Shown here piece by piece: positions 36,228 through 43,847 of a stretch of 64,000 nucleotides of DNA. The stretch covers positions 62,001 to 126,000 of the forward strand of contig JAWKLG010000006.1 of assembly GCA_041392845.1 (NCBI GenBank). The letters are read 5' to 3'. The notes under the pieces were generated by a model, which did not search any database, was not told the origin of the DNA, and saw nothing but the letters and a program-made list of their open reading frames with translations. This DNA comes from JAGQWW01 sp041392845 (GTDB lineage: Bacteria > Bacteroidota > Bacteroidia > Chitinophagales > Saprospiraceae). Within the stretch, counting starts at the first letter, position 1. Every line of letters starts with the position of its first letter. Position numbers and translations under genes: made by a program.

Positions 36228-36307
36228 TTAAATGACGAATGACGAGTGTAGAGTGACGAATAGTAAGTTAAAAACTCGTCACTCTACACTCGTCATTCGT
36301 CATTTAA
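36228..36307. repeat. Perfect 32-bp inverted repeat built from TGACGAR heptamers
   Basis: Arms 36228-36259 and 36276-36307 are exact complements with a 16-base loop. Each arm consists of TGACGAA/TGACGAG/TGTAGAG heptamers. The right arm contains the msrA stop codon (TCA at 36300-36302 on the plus strand), so the hairpin would form in the msrA mRNA immediately at its stop. It has no T-run typical of an intrinsic terminator. Confidence 0.93.
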
Positions 36308-36839
36308 TCAAAGCTCCATACTTCGCTCTTAACTTTTGCACCTTTGGATTGATTACAATCTCACAATAAGGCTGGGTGGAGTTTTCTTTATAATAATTTT
36401 GATGGTAGTCTTCTGCAATGTAAAAGGCGCTGGCTGCAGTAATTTCGGTTACAATAGGATCCGGCCAAAGCGTAGGTGCAAATTCACTTTTTACCTTTTC
36501 GGCTACTGCCTTTTGATTTTCATTGTGATAAAAAATAGCTGATCGATATTGGGTTCCCCTGTCTGCTCCCTGGCGATTTAGGGTAGTTGGATCGTGGGTT
36601 GTAAAAAAGATTTCCAGCAAGGTTTCATAAGAGATTACATCAGGATTAAATTGGATTTGGATTACTTCTGCATGTCCTGTAGTGCCATTGCAAACTTCCC
36701 TGTAAGCCGGATTTTTGATATGACCGCCCATATAACCCGATACTACTTTGTAAACTCCTTTTAAATCTTGAAAAACTGCTTCCACACACCAAAAACATCC
36801 CGCTCCAAATGTTGCAATTTTCTGATTTCCCTGATTCAT
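36300..36839 (-). CDS. msrA: Peptide-methionine (S)-S-oxide reductase
   Basis: 179 aa, full length for MsrA. The catalytic motif GCFWC is at residues 14-18 (Cys15 nucleophile), followed by VSGYMGGHIKNPAYREVCNGTTGHAEVI, DPTTLNRQGADRGTQYRSAI and EDYHQNYY, all characteristic. The enzyme reduces methionine S-sulfoxide in proteins using thioredoxin. No signal peptide is visible, so it is probably cytoplasmic. The stop codon lies within an inverted repeat made of heptamers. Confidence 0.95.
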   Translation of the reverse strand: MNQGNQKIATFGAGCFWCVEAVFQDLKGVYKVVSGYMGGHIKNPAYREVCNGTTGHAEVIQIQFNPDVISYETLLEIFFTTHDPTTLNRQGADRGTQYRSAIFYHNENQKAVAEKVKSEFAPTLWPDPIVTEITAASAFYIAEDYHQNYYKENSTQPYCEIVINPKVQKLRAKYGALIK

Positions 36840-37117
36840 GTTATGTACTTTTTGTTATGGTTTGAATCTGAATTTTAAGCCCCTTTTTTTAAGAAAGAGA
36901 ACTATAATTAAATGATTTAATTTAAAATCAATCCTATGATGGAAATCAACAAATAGAATAAAAAGTGGTTGCAAGGAGTACATTCTGACCATCAAAATTT
37001 GTTTTTTATCACTTTTTTTTCAAAAAACACCTTGATTATCAGGTTATAATGAACAAGGAGGCTGTTTATTTATGCTGGAGAATGTTATATTTGTTTGCAG
37101 CACCAAGAAAAAGGCCC
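36840..37117. other. Intergenic region without recognisable features
   Basis: AT-rich gap between the divergent msrA and MerR-type genes. It must hold both promoters, but I see no convincing TAnnTTTG pair and no repeat. Confidence 0.4.
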
Positions 37118-37453
37118 ATGTCAATTAAGCTCCCCAATCTTACCAAACGTTACTACACCACCGGTGAAGTGTGCAAGATGTTTGGAATCACCAGGGCCAC
37201 GGTGCGCTATTGGGAGGAGAAATTTCCACAAATCGAACCTCAAAAATTCAAAAACGGCGAACGCCGTTTTCTCGCCGACCAGGTTCGTCACCTCGAACAA
37301 ATTTATATCCTCGTTCGCGAAAAAGGTTACACCATCCAGGGTGCCCAACAAGAACTCGACGAAAATAAAAAGTGGTACAAGGAAAAAGAAGAAATCCTGG
37401 CAAAGCTGAAAGAAGTAAGAAAGGGATTGGAGGAGCTGGGGGCTGGGTTCTAG
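37118..37453 (+). CDS. MerR-type helix-turn-helix regulator with repeat-derived C-terminus
   Basis: The start is placed at the ATG at 37118 (111 aa, MSIKLPNLTKRYYTTGEV); an ATG at 37049 in frame gives an unlikely leader. The MerR helix-turn-helix is clear: YYTTGEVCKMFGITRATVRYWEEKFPQI, then a wing with NGERRF and a helix with REKGYTIQGAQQEL. A charged coiled-coil tail follows, without a ligand domain. This matches the small stand-alone MerR proteins common in Bacteroidota. The last residues (ELGAGF) and the TAG stop are encoded by the heptamer array at 37435-37511, so the original C-terminus may have been replaced. Confidence 0.82.
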   Translation: MSIKLPNLTKRYYTTGEVCKMFGITRATVRYWEEKFPQIEPQKFKNGERRFLADQVRHLEQIYILVREKGYTIQGAQQELDENKKWYKEKEEILAKLKEVRKGLEELGAGF

Positions 37454-37511
37454 GTGCTGGGTGCTGGGTGCTAGGTTCTAGGTGCTGGGTGCTAGGTACT
37501 GGGTTCTAGGG
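37435..37511 (-). repeat. Heptamer array, unit NCTRGGK, eleven copies
   Basis: Eleven adjacent 7-bp units (GCTGGGT, TCTAGGT, GCTAGGT and so on), the reverse complement of the CYAGNNC family. The first units are the last codons of the MerR-type gene and supply its TAG stop. Together with 37743-37812 it forms an inverted pair separated by 231 bp. Confidence 0.88.
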
Positions 37512-37742
37512 TTAAGGTTGCATATTATTAAATCGCTTTTGAGGAGAATAGGGGGGTGAGAATTCTGACATGATCAATTGAATTTTTGATTTTTGACGTT
37601 TGATTATTGAAGTATTGAAAAGGTGCTTGCTATTTGAAAATAGCAGTAAAACCTAATTAGCTGATTGAAACTAACTTATTAATGGTGGATTCTTCTCTTG
37701 ACCTTAAAGAGTGCGGAAAAAGGTTGCATCCCTCCACCCTTA
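37512..37742. other. Segment enclosed by inverted heptamer arrays
   Basis: 231 bp of AT-rich sequence between two opposed arrays. I see no open frame of note and no RNA structure that I can name. The inverted arrays would allow a large stem-loop with this as the loop. Confidence 0.4.
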
Positions 37743-37812
37743 CCAGCGCCTAGCTCCTAGCTCCTAGCGCCTAGTACCCAGCACCCAGAACCCAGCACCT
37801 AGCACCCAGAAA
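37743..37812 (+). repeat. Heptamer array, unit CYAGNNC, ten copies
   Basis: Ten adjacent 7-bp units such as CTAGCTC, CTAGTAC, CCAGCAC, CCAGAAC; the last is imperfect (CCAGAAA). Same family and orientation as 13280-13349. Confidence 0.87.
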
Positions 37813-37814
37813 AA

Positions 37815-37869
37815 CAAAGGGCACATGACAGAAAGGAAGGAAAAAAAATGGTGCTCTGCCGTGTGCCCT
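37815..37869 (-). terminator. Probable terminator of the PepSY-like gene
   Basis: A 14-bp stem with one mismatch and one G-T pair (37818-37831 with 37856-37869) has a 24-base loop; on the minus strand TTGTTTTT follows. It lies 35 bp after the stop codon at 37905. Confidence 0.6.
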
Positions 37870-37904
37870 GGATTGAAGATGGAGTATTGCAAAGATAACT
37901 AATT

Positions 37905-38360
37905 TCAGTTGTCGGTCGCAATAGGTTCTTCGAATTTTTTCTTCACTTTTCCTTTATGATTGAATACCAAATTCACCAATAAGGTCGGTGTTTCGAAGCT
38001 TACCTGGTATTTTGGTTTCTTCTTTGGAACCTCAGTTTTTAAAATCGCACTTACAGATCGGATCTCAGTATATTCCTTTTTCCAACATTTTACCACTTTG
38101 GAAGGAAGGCCGGATTCTTCAATTTGAGTATTCGTTTCTATCCATTTTCCTGATGGGGAGAAAATGGCAACAGCATATTGTTTTCGACTGTTGAAAAAGC
38201 TGGCTGTATAGTTTCCTTCTATATTTTCCCATTCTATAATTTCGCTATTGGGATAGGTAGATTTAAACGTTTGCATTACCGCGTCGGGTACTGCCTGGGC
38301 AAATATTGAAACTGAAAAAAGTATTGCAAACGAAAGGAAAATTGTTTTTCTATAATTCAT
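37905..38360 (-). CDS. Secreted PepSY-like (DUF2874-type) protein
   Basis: 151 aa with a signal peptide (1-22, ending SIFAQ). The body reads as two PepSY-like alpha/beta repeats: VPDAVMQTFKSTYPNSEIIEWENIEGNYTASF and, after a Trp- and Lys-containing linker, PSKVVKCWKKEYTEIRSVSAI. This pattern is typical of the small periplasmic PepSY-like proteins of Bacteroidota, whose function is unproven. A good minus-strand promoter box lies at 38393-38400. Confidence 0.75.
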   Translation of the reverse strand: MNYRKTIFLSFAILFSVSIFAQAVPDAVMQTFKSTYPNSEIIEWENIEGNYTASFFNSRKQYAVAIFSPSGKWIETNTQIEESGLPSKVVKCWKKEYTEIRSVSAILKTEVPKKKPKYQVSFETPTLLVNLVFNHKGKVKKKFEEPIATDN

Positions 38361-38392
38361 ACTCAGATTCTTGAATTCGGAATTGATTTTGC

Positions 38393-38400
38393 CAAAGGTA
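38393..38400 (-). promoter_or_regulatory. -7 box of a probable promoter for the PepSY-like gene
   Basis: On the minus strand this reads TACCTTTG, fitting TAnnTTTG, 32 bases before the start codon; a TTG lies 16 bases further upstream (38417-38419). Confidence 0.5.
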
Positions 38401-38553
38401 GCATTTTGGAAGTTAACAAGGGATTTGAAATTACAGGGTAAATTTTAATGGATTCTATCTTGAAAAGATTTAGGAGTCGTGTACCCAACGAAAAAATATG
38501 GCTTTTATTTATAGTCAGACCACCCAGATATTAGCATCAAATACCCTTTTTTT

Positions 38554-38561
38554 TACCTTTG
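38554..38561 (+). promoter_or_regulatory. Possible -7 box upstream of the DUF2723 gene
   Basis: TACCTTTG matches TAnnTTTG; a weak TTAG lies near the -33 position. It would give a leader of about 225 bases before 38794. Confidence 0.35.
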
Positions 38562-38793
38562 TCAGGTTTTATGGTAAACGAGGTGCTTTTGGTGCCAGGG
38601 ATTTAGAAAATTATCACCTAATTCACTGACCTGAAAGTTAAAACAGATTAAAGAAATTTTTTCAGTCTGTTAAATCTCAAACTTATTACACCATTATACG
38701 TACACCGTGCATCTCAATACTGGTTTAAAAAAGCCGTATAAAGCTGCATTTTAATGCTCAAATCGAAAAATTCTTCAAAAATTAAAGAAGCAT

Positions 38794-41700
38794 ATGTTTA
38801 AGCGACTGGTGAATCTTTCTGGCTGGCTGACCTTTGCCATTGCCACCATAGTCTATTATCTGTCTGCAGAAAGAGTGGGTAGTTTGTGGGATTGTGGAGA
38901 ATTCGTATCCGGAGCCTATAAATTAGAAGTTGTTCACCCTCCGGGAGCACCCTTGTTTTTGTTGGTAGGCCGTATTTTTACGGTATTCGCCGAAATGTTT
39001 TCCAATAATCCGGAGTCCATTGCCTTTTCCGTCAACCTGATGTCAGGGATTTGTACGGCTTTTGCAGCAGCCTTTGTTGCCTGGTCAACCATCATTCTTG
39101 GCAAACTTGCCTTGAAAGGCAGAGATGAAGAACCGGAAGGTGCAGAAATGTATGTTTTGGCCGGAGCTGGTTTGATAGCAGGACTTTCTACTGCCTTTGC
39201 GACTTCCATTTGGTTTTCAGCTGTCGAGGGTGAGGTGTATGCCATGTCTACCATGTTTACTGCCATGGTGATGTGGGCAGTAATGAAGTGGTACAATCTT
39301 CCTGACAACCCGACTTCTGACCGTTGGTTGGTATTTGCGGTTTTCGCTGCGGGATTATCCATCGGGGTTCACTTGTTGTCTATTCTTACTTTCCCTGCGC
39401 TTGCATTATTTTATTATTATAAAAAATACAAAAATCCAACCATCAAGGGCATGATTATATCTGCAGTTCTTGGGGTTGCATTGATTAGTATTATACAAAT
39501 ATTTGTCATCATCGGTATTCCGACCCTTTGGTCTAAAATGGAATTGTTGATGGTGAACAGCTTTGGATTGCCATTCCATTCCGGTTTGATTCCAACGCTT
39601 TTGATTGTAGGAGCAGTTTTTTACTTCTTGCTTCGTTATGCACATCAAAAAAGCAATCACCTGGTAGAATTGCTGGCAGTTTCGCTGATGTTGGTAGTGA
39701 TAGGATTTTCAACCATTGGTATCGTTGTGATTCGTGCGAATGCAAATCCTCCTATCAATATGAACGACCCGTCAGATGCGATGCGTTTGCTTCCTTATTT
39801 GAATCGTGAGCAATACGGTGAGCGTCCGTTATTGAGCGGACCTACCTTTGAGGCTAGTCCTTCCGGAACAGAGACTTCTGATAAATACGGTAGAGTAGGT
39901 GATAAATACGAAGTGGTAGATGAGAAAATCTCCTACAAGTACAAGGATTCAGATAAAATGTTCTTTTCACGTATGGGAGATCCTTCTCAAGGACGCCCCG
40001 ATCTTTATCGGGCCTGGGTAGGAAAAGAAAATGGGAAAATGACCTTTGGGGACAACCTCAAATTCCTGTTCCGTTACCAGGTCGGATGGATGTATTTCCG
40101 CTACTTCTTCTGGAACTTTGTCGGTCGACAAAACGGAGACCAGGGATTGTATGCATGGGAAAAGAAAAACGGAAACTGGATGTCGGGAATCAAACCGATA
40201 GACGAAGCTCATTTGTATAATTTGGATAAAGAACCCGAATCACTTAAAAATAACAAGGCAAGAAATCTCTATTTCGGATTGCCTTTGATTTTTGGATTGT
40301 TTGGATTGTTTTATCATTTCAAAAAACGACAAAATGAGGCAACAGCCCTCATGGCCTTGTTTATCATTACCGGTTTGGGTATCATCATTTATTCCAATCA
40401 GCCTCCAAACGAACCTCGTGAGCGTGATTATGTACTGGTCGGATCCTTCTTTACCTTCTGTATGTGGATAGGTATGGGAGCCATCGCCTTGTATGAAATC
40501 CTCAAGGAAAAAGCCAATTTGAATATGATGGCTTCTGCGGGAGTAGCAACTTTGTTGGTTTTCACTGCTCCATTGTTGATGGGAACTCAAAACTTTGATG
40601 ACCACGATAGAAGTGATATTAAAGCATCGAGGGATTATGCGACCAATTTCCTAAATTCCTGTGAGGAGAATGCCATCATTTTCACCTATGGTGATAATGA
40701 TACGTATCCATTGTGGTATGCCCAGGAAGTGGAAGGAATCAGAACGGATGTCAGGGTAGTAAACCTTTCATTGATTGCGGTTGATTGGTACATCAATCAG
40801 TTGAGGAGAAAGGTAAACGACTCACCTGCTATTAAGATGACCGTTCCTGCTGAAGCGATTCGTGGTAAGAAACGTAATTCTGTTTTGTACTACAATCCGG
40901 GTGGAAATGATCGAGCGATGACCATGACAGATTGGTTGACCTTTATTGGAGAAGACCATCAGTTGAGAGGACAGGGTGGAAGAACCATTGAAAGTTATTT
41001 CCCATCCAGAAATGTATTTATTCCGATTGACAAACAGAAAATTGTTTCCAATGGAGTAGTGCAGCCGGAAGACGCACCGAATATTGTAGATAGAATTGAT
41101 TTCAATTTTACCCGTGATTATTATTTGAAAGACGATATCGCCATTTTGGATATCATCAATTCAAATCTTCATGATCGCCCGGTCTACTTTGCTGTAACTT
41201 GCCGTCCTGATAATATGTTTGGACTTCAGGATTACATGCAGCTGGAAGGTTTGGCATTGAGAGTTGTTCCTTTGAAAAACCCTTCTGACAAGCGTTACAG
41301 TGTAATGGGCAATGGAAAAGTTGCAACCGATATTTTCTATGACAATGTAGAAAACAAGTTCAACTGGGGTAATTTCGACAAGAAAGACCTTTTTGTCAAT
41401 CACAGTTATGGCCCAAGTGTGCAGAGTCACAGGATTACCATCCTAAGAGCTGCAGAAGCTTTCATGGCCAAAGGTCAGAATGACAAAGCAATCGATCTTG
41501 CAGATAAATACTTCGAAGGTTTCCCTGAAATGAATTTCCCTTACGATTACAACACCATGTTGCTCATCAATGTATATGTGCAGGCGGGTGCAAAAGACAA
41601 GGCGAAAATTCATTTGAAGAAATTGGCCATCGAAGTAGCAGATTACCTTGATTTCCTATATTCACTGGATCAGGATCAATTGGATGGCGGGTCTGAATTT

Positions 41701-41835
41701 GCCCGTGATCTCCAGTTCATGAACCGTACCCGTGAAGAAATCAACAACGCCCTTCGAACTTTGGAGGATGAAGAATTCGCCAAAGAAATTGGCGCCATAC
41801 TGGAACCCTATAATTTAGGGAATCCGAAAAACTAG
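38794..41835 (+). CDS. DUF2723 membrane protein, candidate protein O-mannosyltransferase
   Basis: 1013 aa. The N-terminal half is a multi-spanning membrane domain starting with the family hallmarks LWDCGEFVSGAYKLEV and HPPGAPLFLLVGR in an early loop, as in GT-C glycosyltransferases. A second membrane group near residues 490-610 contains NQPPNEPRERDYVLVGSFF. The rest is a soluble domain with a possible TPR-like end (about 880-970, AEAFMAKGQNDKAIDLADKYFEG). Family knowledge: DUF2723 includes human TMEM260, an O-mannosyltransferase, so glycosylation of exported proteins is a reasonable inference. It ends in a palindromic terminator. Confidence 0.85.
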   Translation: MFKRLVNLSGWLTFAIATIVYYLSAERVGSLWDCGEFVSGAYKLEVVHPPGAPLFLLVGRIFTVFAEMFSNNPESIAFSVNLMSGICTAFAAAFVAWSTIILGKLALKGRDEEPEGAEMYVLAGAGLIAGLSTAFATSIWFSAVEGEVYAMSTMFTAMVMWAVMKWYNLPDNPTSDRWLVFAVFAAGLSIGVHLLSILTFPALALFYYYKKYKNPTIKGMIISAVLGVALISIIQIFVIIGIPTLWSKMELLMVNSFGLPFHSGLIPTLLIVGAVFYFLLRYAHQKSNHLVELLAVSLMLVVIGFSTIGIVVIRANANPPINMNDPSDAMRLLPYLNREQYGERPLLSGPTFEASPSGTETSDKYGRVGDKYEVVDEKISYKYKDSDKMFFSRMGDPSQGRPDLYRAWVGKENGKMTFGDNLKFLFRYQVGWMYFRYFFWNFVGRQNGDQGLYAWEKKNGNWMSGIKPIDEAHLYNLDKEPESLKNNKARNLYFGLPLIFGLFGLFYHFKKRQNEATALMALFIITGLGIIIYSNQPPNEPRERDYVLVGSFFTFCMWIGMGAIALYEILKEKANLNMMASAGVATLLVFTAPLLMGTQNFDDHDRSDIKASRDYATNFLNSCEENAIIFTYGDNDTYPLWYAQEVEGIRTDVRVVNLSLIAVDWYINQLRRKVNDSPAIKMTVPAEAIRGKKRNSVLYYNPGGNDRAMTMTDWLTFIGEDHQLRGQGGRTIESYFPSRNVFIPIDKQKIVSNGVVQPEDAPNIVDRIDFNFTRDYYLKDDIAILDIINSNLHDRPVYFAVTCRPDNMFGLQDYMQLEGLALRVVPLKNPSDKRYSVMGNGKVATDIFYDNVENKFNWGNFDKKDLFVNHSYGPSVQSHRITILRAAEAFMAKGQNDKAIDLADKYFEGFPEMNFPYDYNTMLLINVYVQAGAKDKAKIHLKKLAIEVADYLDFLYSLDQDQLDGGSEFARDLQFMNRTREEINNALRTLEDEEFAKEIGAILEPYNLGNPKN

Positions 41836-41836
41836 T

Positions 41837-41868
41837 AAAAAAGGGAAGCCGGCCGGCTTCCCTTTTTT
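41837..41868. terminator. Palindromic terminator after the DUF2723 gene
   Basis: A perfect palindrome (14-bp arms 41837-41850 and 41855-41868 around GGCC) begins with A6 and ends with T6, so it can act in both directions. Confidence 0.85.
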
Positions 41869-41870
41869 AT

Positions 41871-41905
41871 TTTAGATTTTAAGTTTTAGATCTTAGGTTT
41901 TTGAT
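41871..41905 (+). repeat. Degenerate heptamer array, unit TTTAGAT, five copies
   Basis: Units TTTAGAT, TTTAAGT, TTTAGAT, CTTAGGT, TTTTGAT follow the terminator directly. The array is low in complexity, so confidence is lower than for the other arrays. Confidence 0.5.
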
Positions 41906-41998
41906 TTTGATTGTAATTGGATTTTATTTGCGAGATCTTAATTTTCGTTTAAAAAGAATCCTAAATCAGAAACAATCTGTGCCAGGATTTGTAGTTTC

Positions 41999-42052
41999 CG
42001 TAAACCGTAAACCGTAAACCACCGTAAACCGTAAACCGTAAACCGTAAACAG
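41999..42052 (+). repeat. Heptamer array, unit TAAACCG, seven copies
   Basis: TAAACCG units at 42001 and 42008, an imperfect one with a 3-bp insertion (42015-42024), three more at 42025-42045 and a last TAAACAG. It ends 6 bp before the ATG at 42059, so it occupies the region where ribosomes bind. Confidence 0.88.
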
Positions 42053-42058
42053 CGACTT

Positions 42059-42568
42059 ATGTCTCACGATCATACGCCACCCAAAATTCGTTTTCCTCAT
42101 TTTTTAGAAAAGTTTCCGGAAGTTGAAATGCCGGTTACCTTGGGTGAGAATACCCATTTGGAATTTAGCAAGGTGAATGATCCTCTACCGGATTTGATGG
42201 TTGAGCAGTTTATCATGGCTTGGGAAGATACCTTGAGGGATGAGTTTACCGAGTACATTGCTTGTTTTCAGATTGCTAAGGTTAAGGAATTTCATGCGGT
42301 TGTGTATTGGAGAGCTGGTTTGATGGATTACCGTTATATCCTGATGACTTATACCAAGCAAGGTGAGTACATCGACCATAAAGTGATTGCCGGAACCTAT
42401 AGCGACGGAGAAAAAGTAACACTCTCGGTAGCAACCATTGAAGAAGATTGGACGATAAATGTAGCCAGCGGTCAAAATGAAGGAGAAGACGCTGATTACG
42501 ATGCGGAAGGTAGTACGGTGTTCTCTATGGAATTGATGCCCGACGGAACCATCGAGCATGTTATTTAA
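42059..42568 (+). CDS. Conserved-looking cytoplasmic protein of unknown function
   Basis: 169 aa without signal peptide or membrane segment. It is acidic, with a long alternating strand pattern in the second half (AKVKEFHAVVYWRAGLMDYRYILMTYTKQGEYIDHKVIAG), ending in an acidic linker (GQNEGEDADYDAEG) and a short strand. The periodicity and codon use look genuine. I recognise no family. The start follows a TAAACCG array by 6 bp. It converges with the Pycsar effector gene with a 3-bp gap. Confidence 0.75.
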   Translation: MSHDHTPPKIRFPHFLEKFPEVEMPVTLGENTHLEFSKVNDPLPDLMVEQFIMAWEDTLRDEFTEYIACFQIAKVKEFHAVVYWRAGLMDYRYILMTYTKQGEYIDHKVIAGTYSDGEKVTLSVATIEEDWTINVASGQNEGEDADYDAEGSTVFSMELMPDGTIEHVI

Positions 42569-42571
42569 AGC

Positions 42572-43078
42572 CTAGTTGTTTAGAATCACCATAATGATTT
42601 GAGCAACCAAAGCGGCCATGCTCACCATTAGGAATCGAAGTGAATTACTCACATCCTTAAATTTTTGCTGGGCAATTTTGGCATTGATGTAAATCTGTCT
42701 TGCCAGGTCATCATCCAATCCAACCTTGCTATTCATTACTTCGTGGCTGTGCAATCGGAAATCTTCCATGGAAGTATGATTCTGTACTACAGAGCCAAAA
42801 AAGATAATTGAATTGTATTCTTCATTAACGATTCTTGGGCTCATGCTTTTGAATCCATATACGATAGCCAAAAGAGAAGTAATTCCCGCGATACTGCTCA
42901 CCGTAATGTAAAGTGGAGAATCTCCTACCAATTCGATAATCCGATTAAGGTTGGTAAAAGCGATGGTGACCAATAATCCGTAAATGGTCAGAATGCCGGT
43001 TGCTTTGGCATCTGAATATCGAATCCAATCTAAATTCGTTTCCAGGATTTTCCAATAATTCTCCGTCTTCTCATCCAT
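42572..43078 (-). CDS. Pycsar-type membrane effector (DUF5706), without a cyclase nearby
   Basis: 168 aa. Two membrane helices (about 28-46 and 58-78), a soluble loop and a third helix at the C-terminus (about 147-166). The family pattern is good: LDWIRYSDAKATGILTIYGLL at the first helix, then the conserved SIIFFGSVVQN segment, and DDLARQIYINAKIAQQKFKDVSNSLRF before the last helix. Family knowledge: in Pycsar anti-phage systems a cyclase makes cCMP or cUMP on infection, and PycTM proteins of this family damage the membrane. No nucleotide cyclase is among the neighbours, so this copy is an orphan, has a distant partner, or has another role. The gene is followed upstream by a repeat field. Confidence 0.75.
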   Translation of the reverse strand: MDEKTENYWKILETNLDWIRYSDAKATGILTIYGLLVTIAFTNLNRIIELVGDSPLYITVSSIAGITSLLAIVYGFKSMSPRIVNEEYNSIIFFGSVVQNHTSMEDFRLHSHEVMNSKVGLDDDLARQIYINAKIAQQKFKDVSNSLRFLMVSMAALVAQIIMVILNN

Positions 43079-43847
43079 TTGTTTGTATTTTACTGGTAAA
43101 TATATTGAAAAGACTTTTTCCAGTGGTGGATCTGCTATGTTACAAGCTAAATAATATGAGTAGAAGGACTTAACCTGATATTTGTGAAGTTTACGGATTA
43201 CGATTTACGGTTTACGTGGCTTTTAAAAACGAAAGGCGAACGTCGAATAGCGAATAGCGCCCCCAGACAATGTCATTGCTAAGACCGAAAGTTGAAATAA
43301 TAAAATGACTGAGTTGCGTCCGTTGCGGTTAACCTTGGCGTCCGTTGCGTGAACCAAAATATTAGAATTGAAATACAATAGTATTTGAATATCAGATTAT
43401 TAAGTTTTGAAAATAAATGACTCTGCTAAAAAATATGAGTAGTAGACTTAACCAGATATTTGTAATTTACGGATTACGATTTACGGTTTACGAAGTTTTT
43501 AAAAGAAAGGGAACGTCGAATAGCGAAAAGCGAACCCCTCAGACAATGTCATTATTAAGAGACCGAAAGTTGAAATCTAAAATGACTGAGTTGCGTCCGT
43601 TGCGGTTAACTTATGTCCGTTGCGTGAACCAAAATTAGGAATTGAATACAATAGCATTTGAATATCAGACTATTAAGTTTTAAAATAAATTCTGCTAAAT
43701 AATATGAGTAGTAGACTAACCTGATATTTGTGAAGTTTAACATTTACGGTTTACGTGTTTTTTAAAAGAAAAGCGAACGTCATGAAAGCGAATAGGAACC
43801 ACCAGATAATCAGTTAATTATCTTAGATTTTGAGAAAATTTATTTTT
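43079..43847. other. Repeat-filled intergenic region
   Basis: Almost all of this 769-bp gap is the tandem repeat at 43146-43805. A plus-strand reading frame at 43417-43638 lies entirely in the repeat and is not taken as a gene. No separate promoter could be picked out. Confidence 0.7.
43146..43805 (+). repeat. Long tandem repeat of about 270-280 bp, 2.4 copies, containing heptamer arrays
   Basis: Copies start at 43146, 43425 and 43694 (offsets 279 and 269), each at GCTAAA-AATATGAGTAG. Each begins with an element of the TTTACGG / CGAANNN composite type, then a block with TGACTGAGTTGCGTCCGTTG and an AT-rich block with GAATATCAGA. The third copy breaks off after the heptamer part. Copies differ by small indels and substitutions. 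Confidence 0.88.

Larger units (their letters stand above)
38361..38793. other. Intergenic region between divergent genes
   Basis: 433 bp. It carries one promoter-like box for each flanking gene (38393-38400 minus, 38554-38561 plus). I see no small gene or repeat. Confidence 0.5.

Noticed and set aside
37435..37812. Possible CRISPR array
   Set aside because: Units are 7 bp, adjacent and without spacers; no cas genes are near.
43417..43638. Plus-strand reading frame of 73 codons
   Set aside because: It is part of the 275-bp tandem repeat and is not kept open in the first copy.
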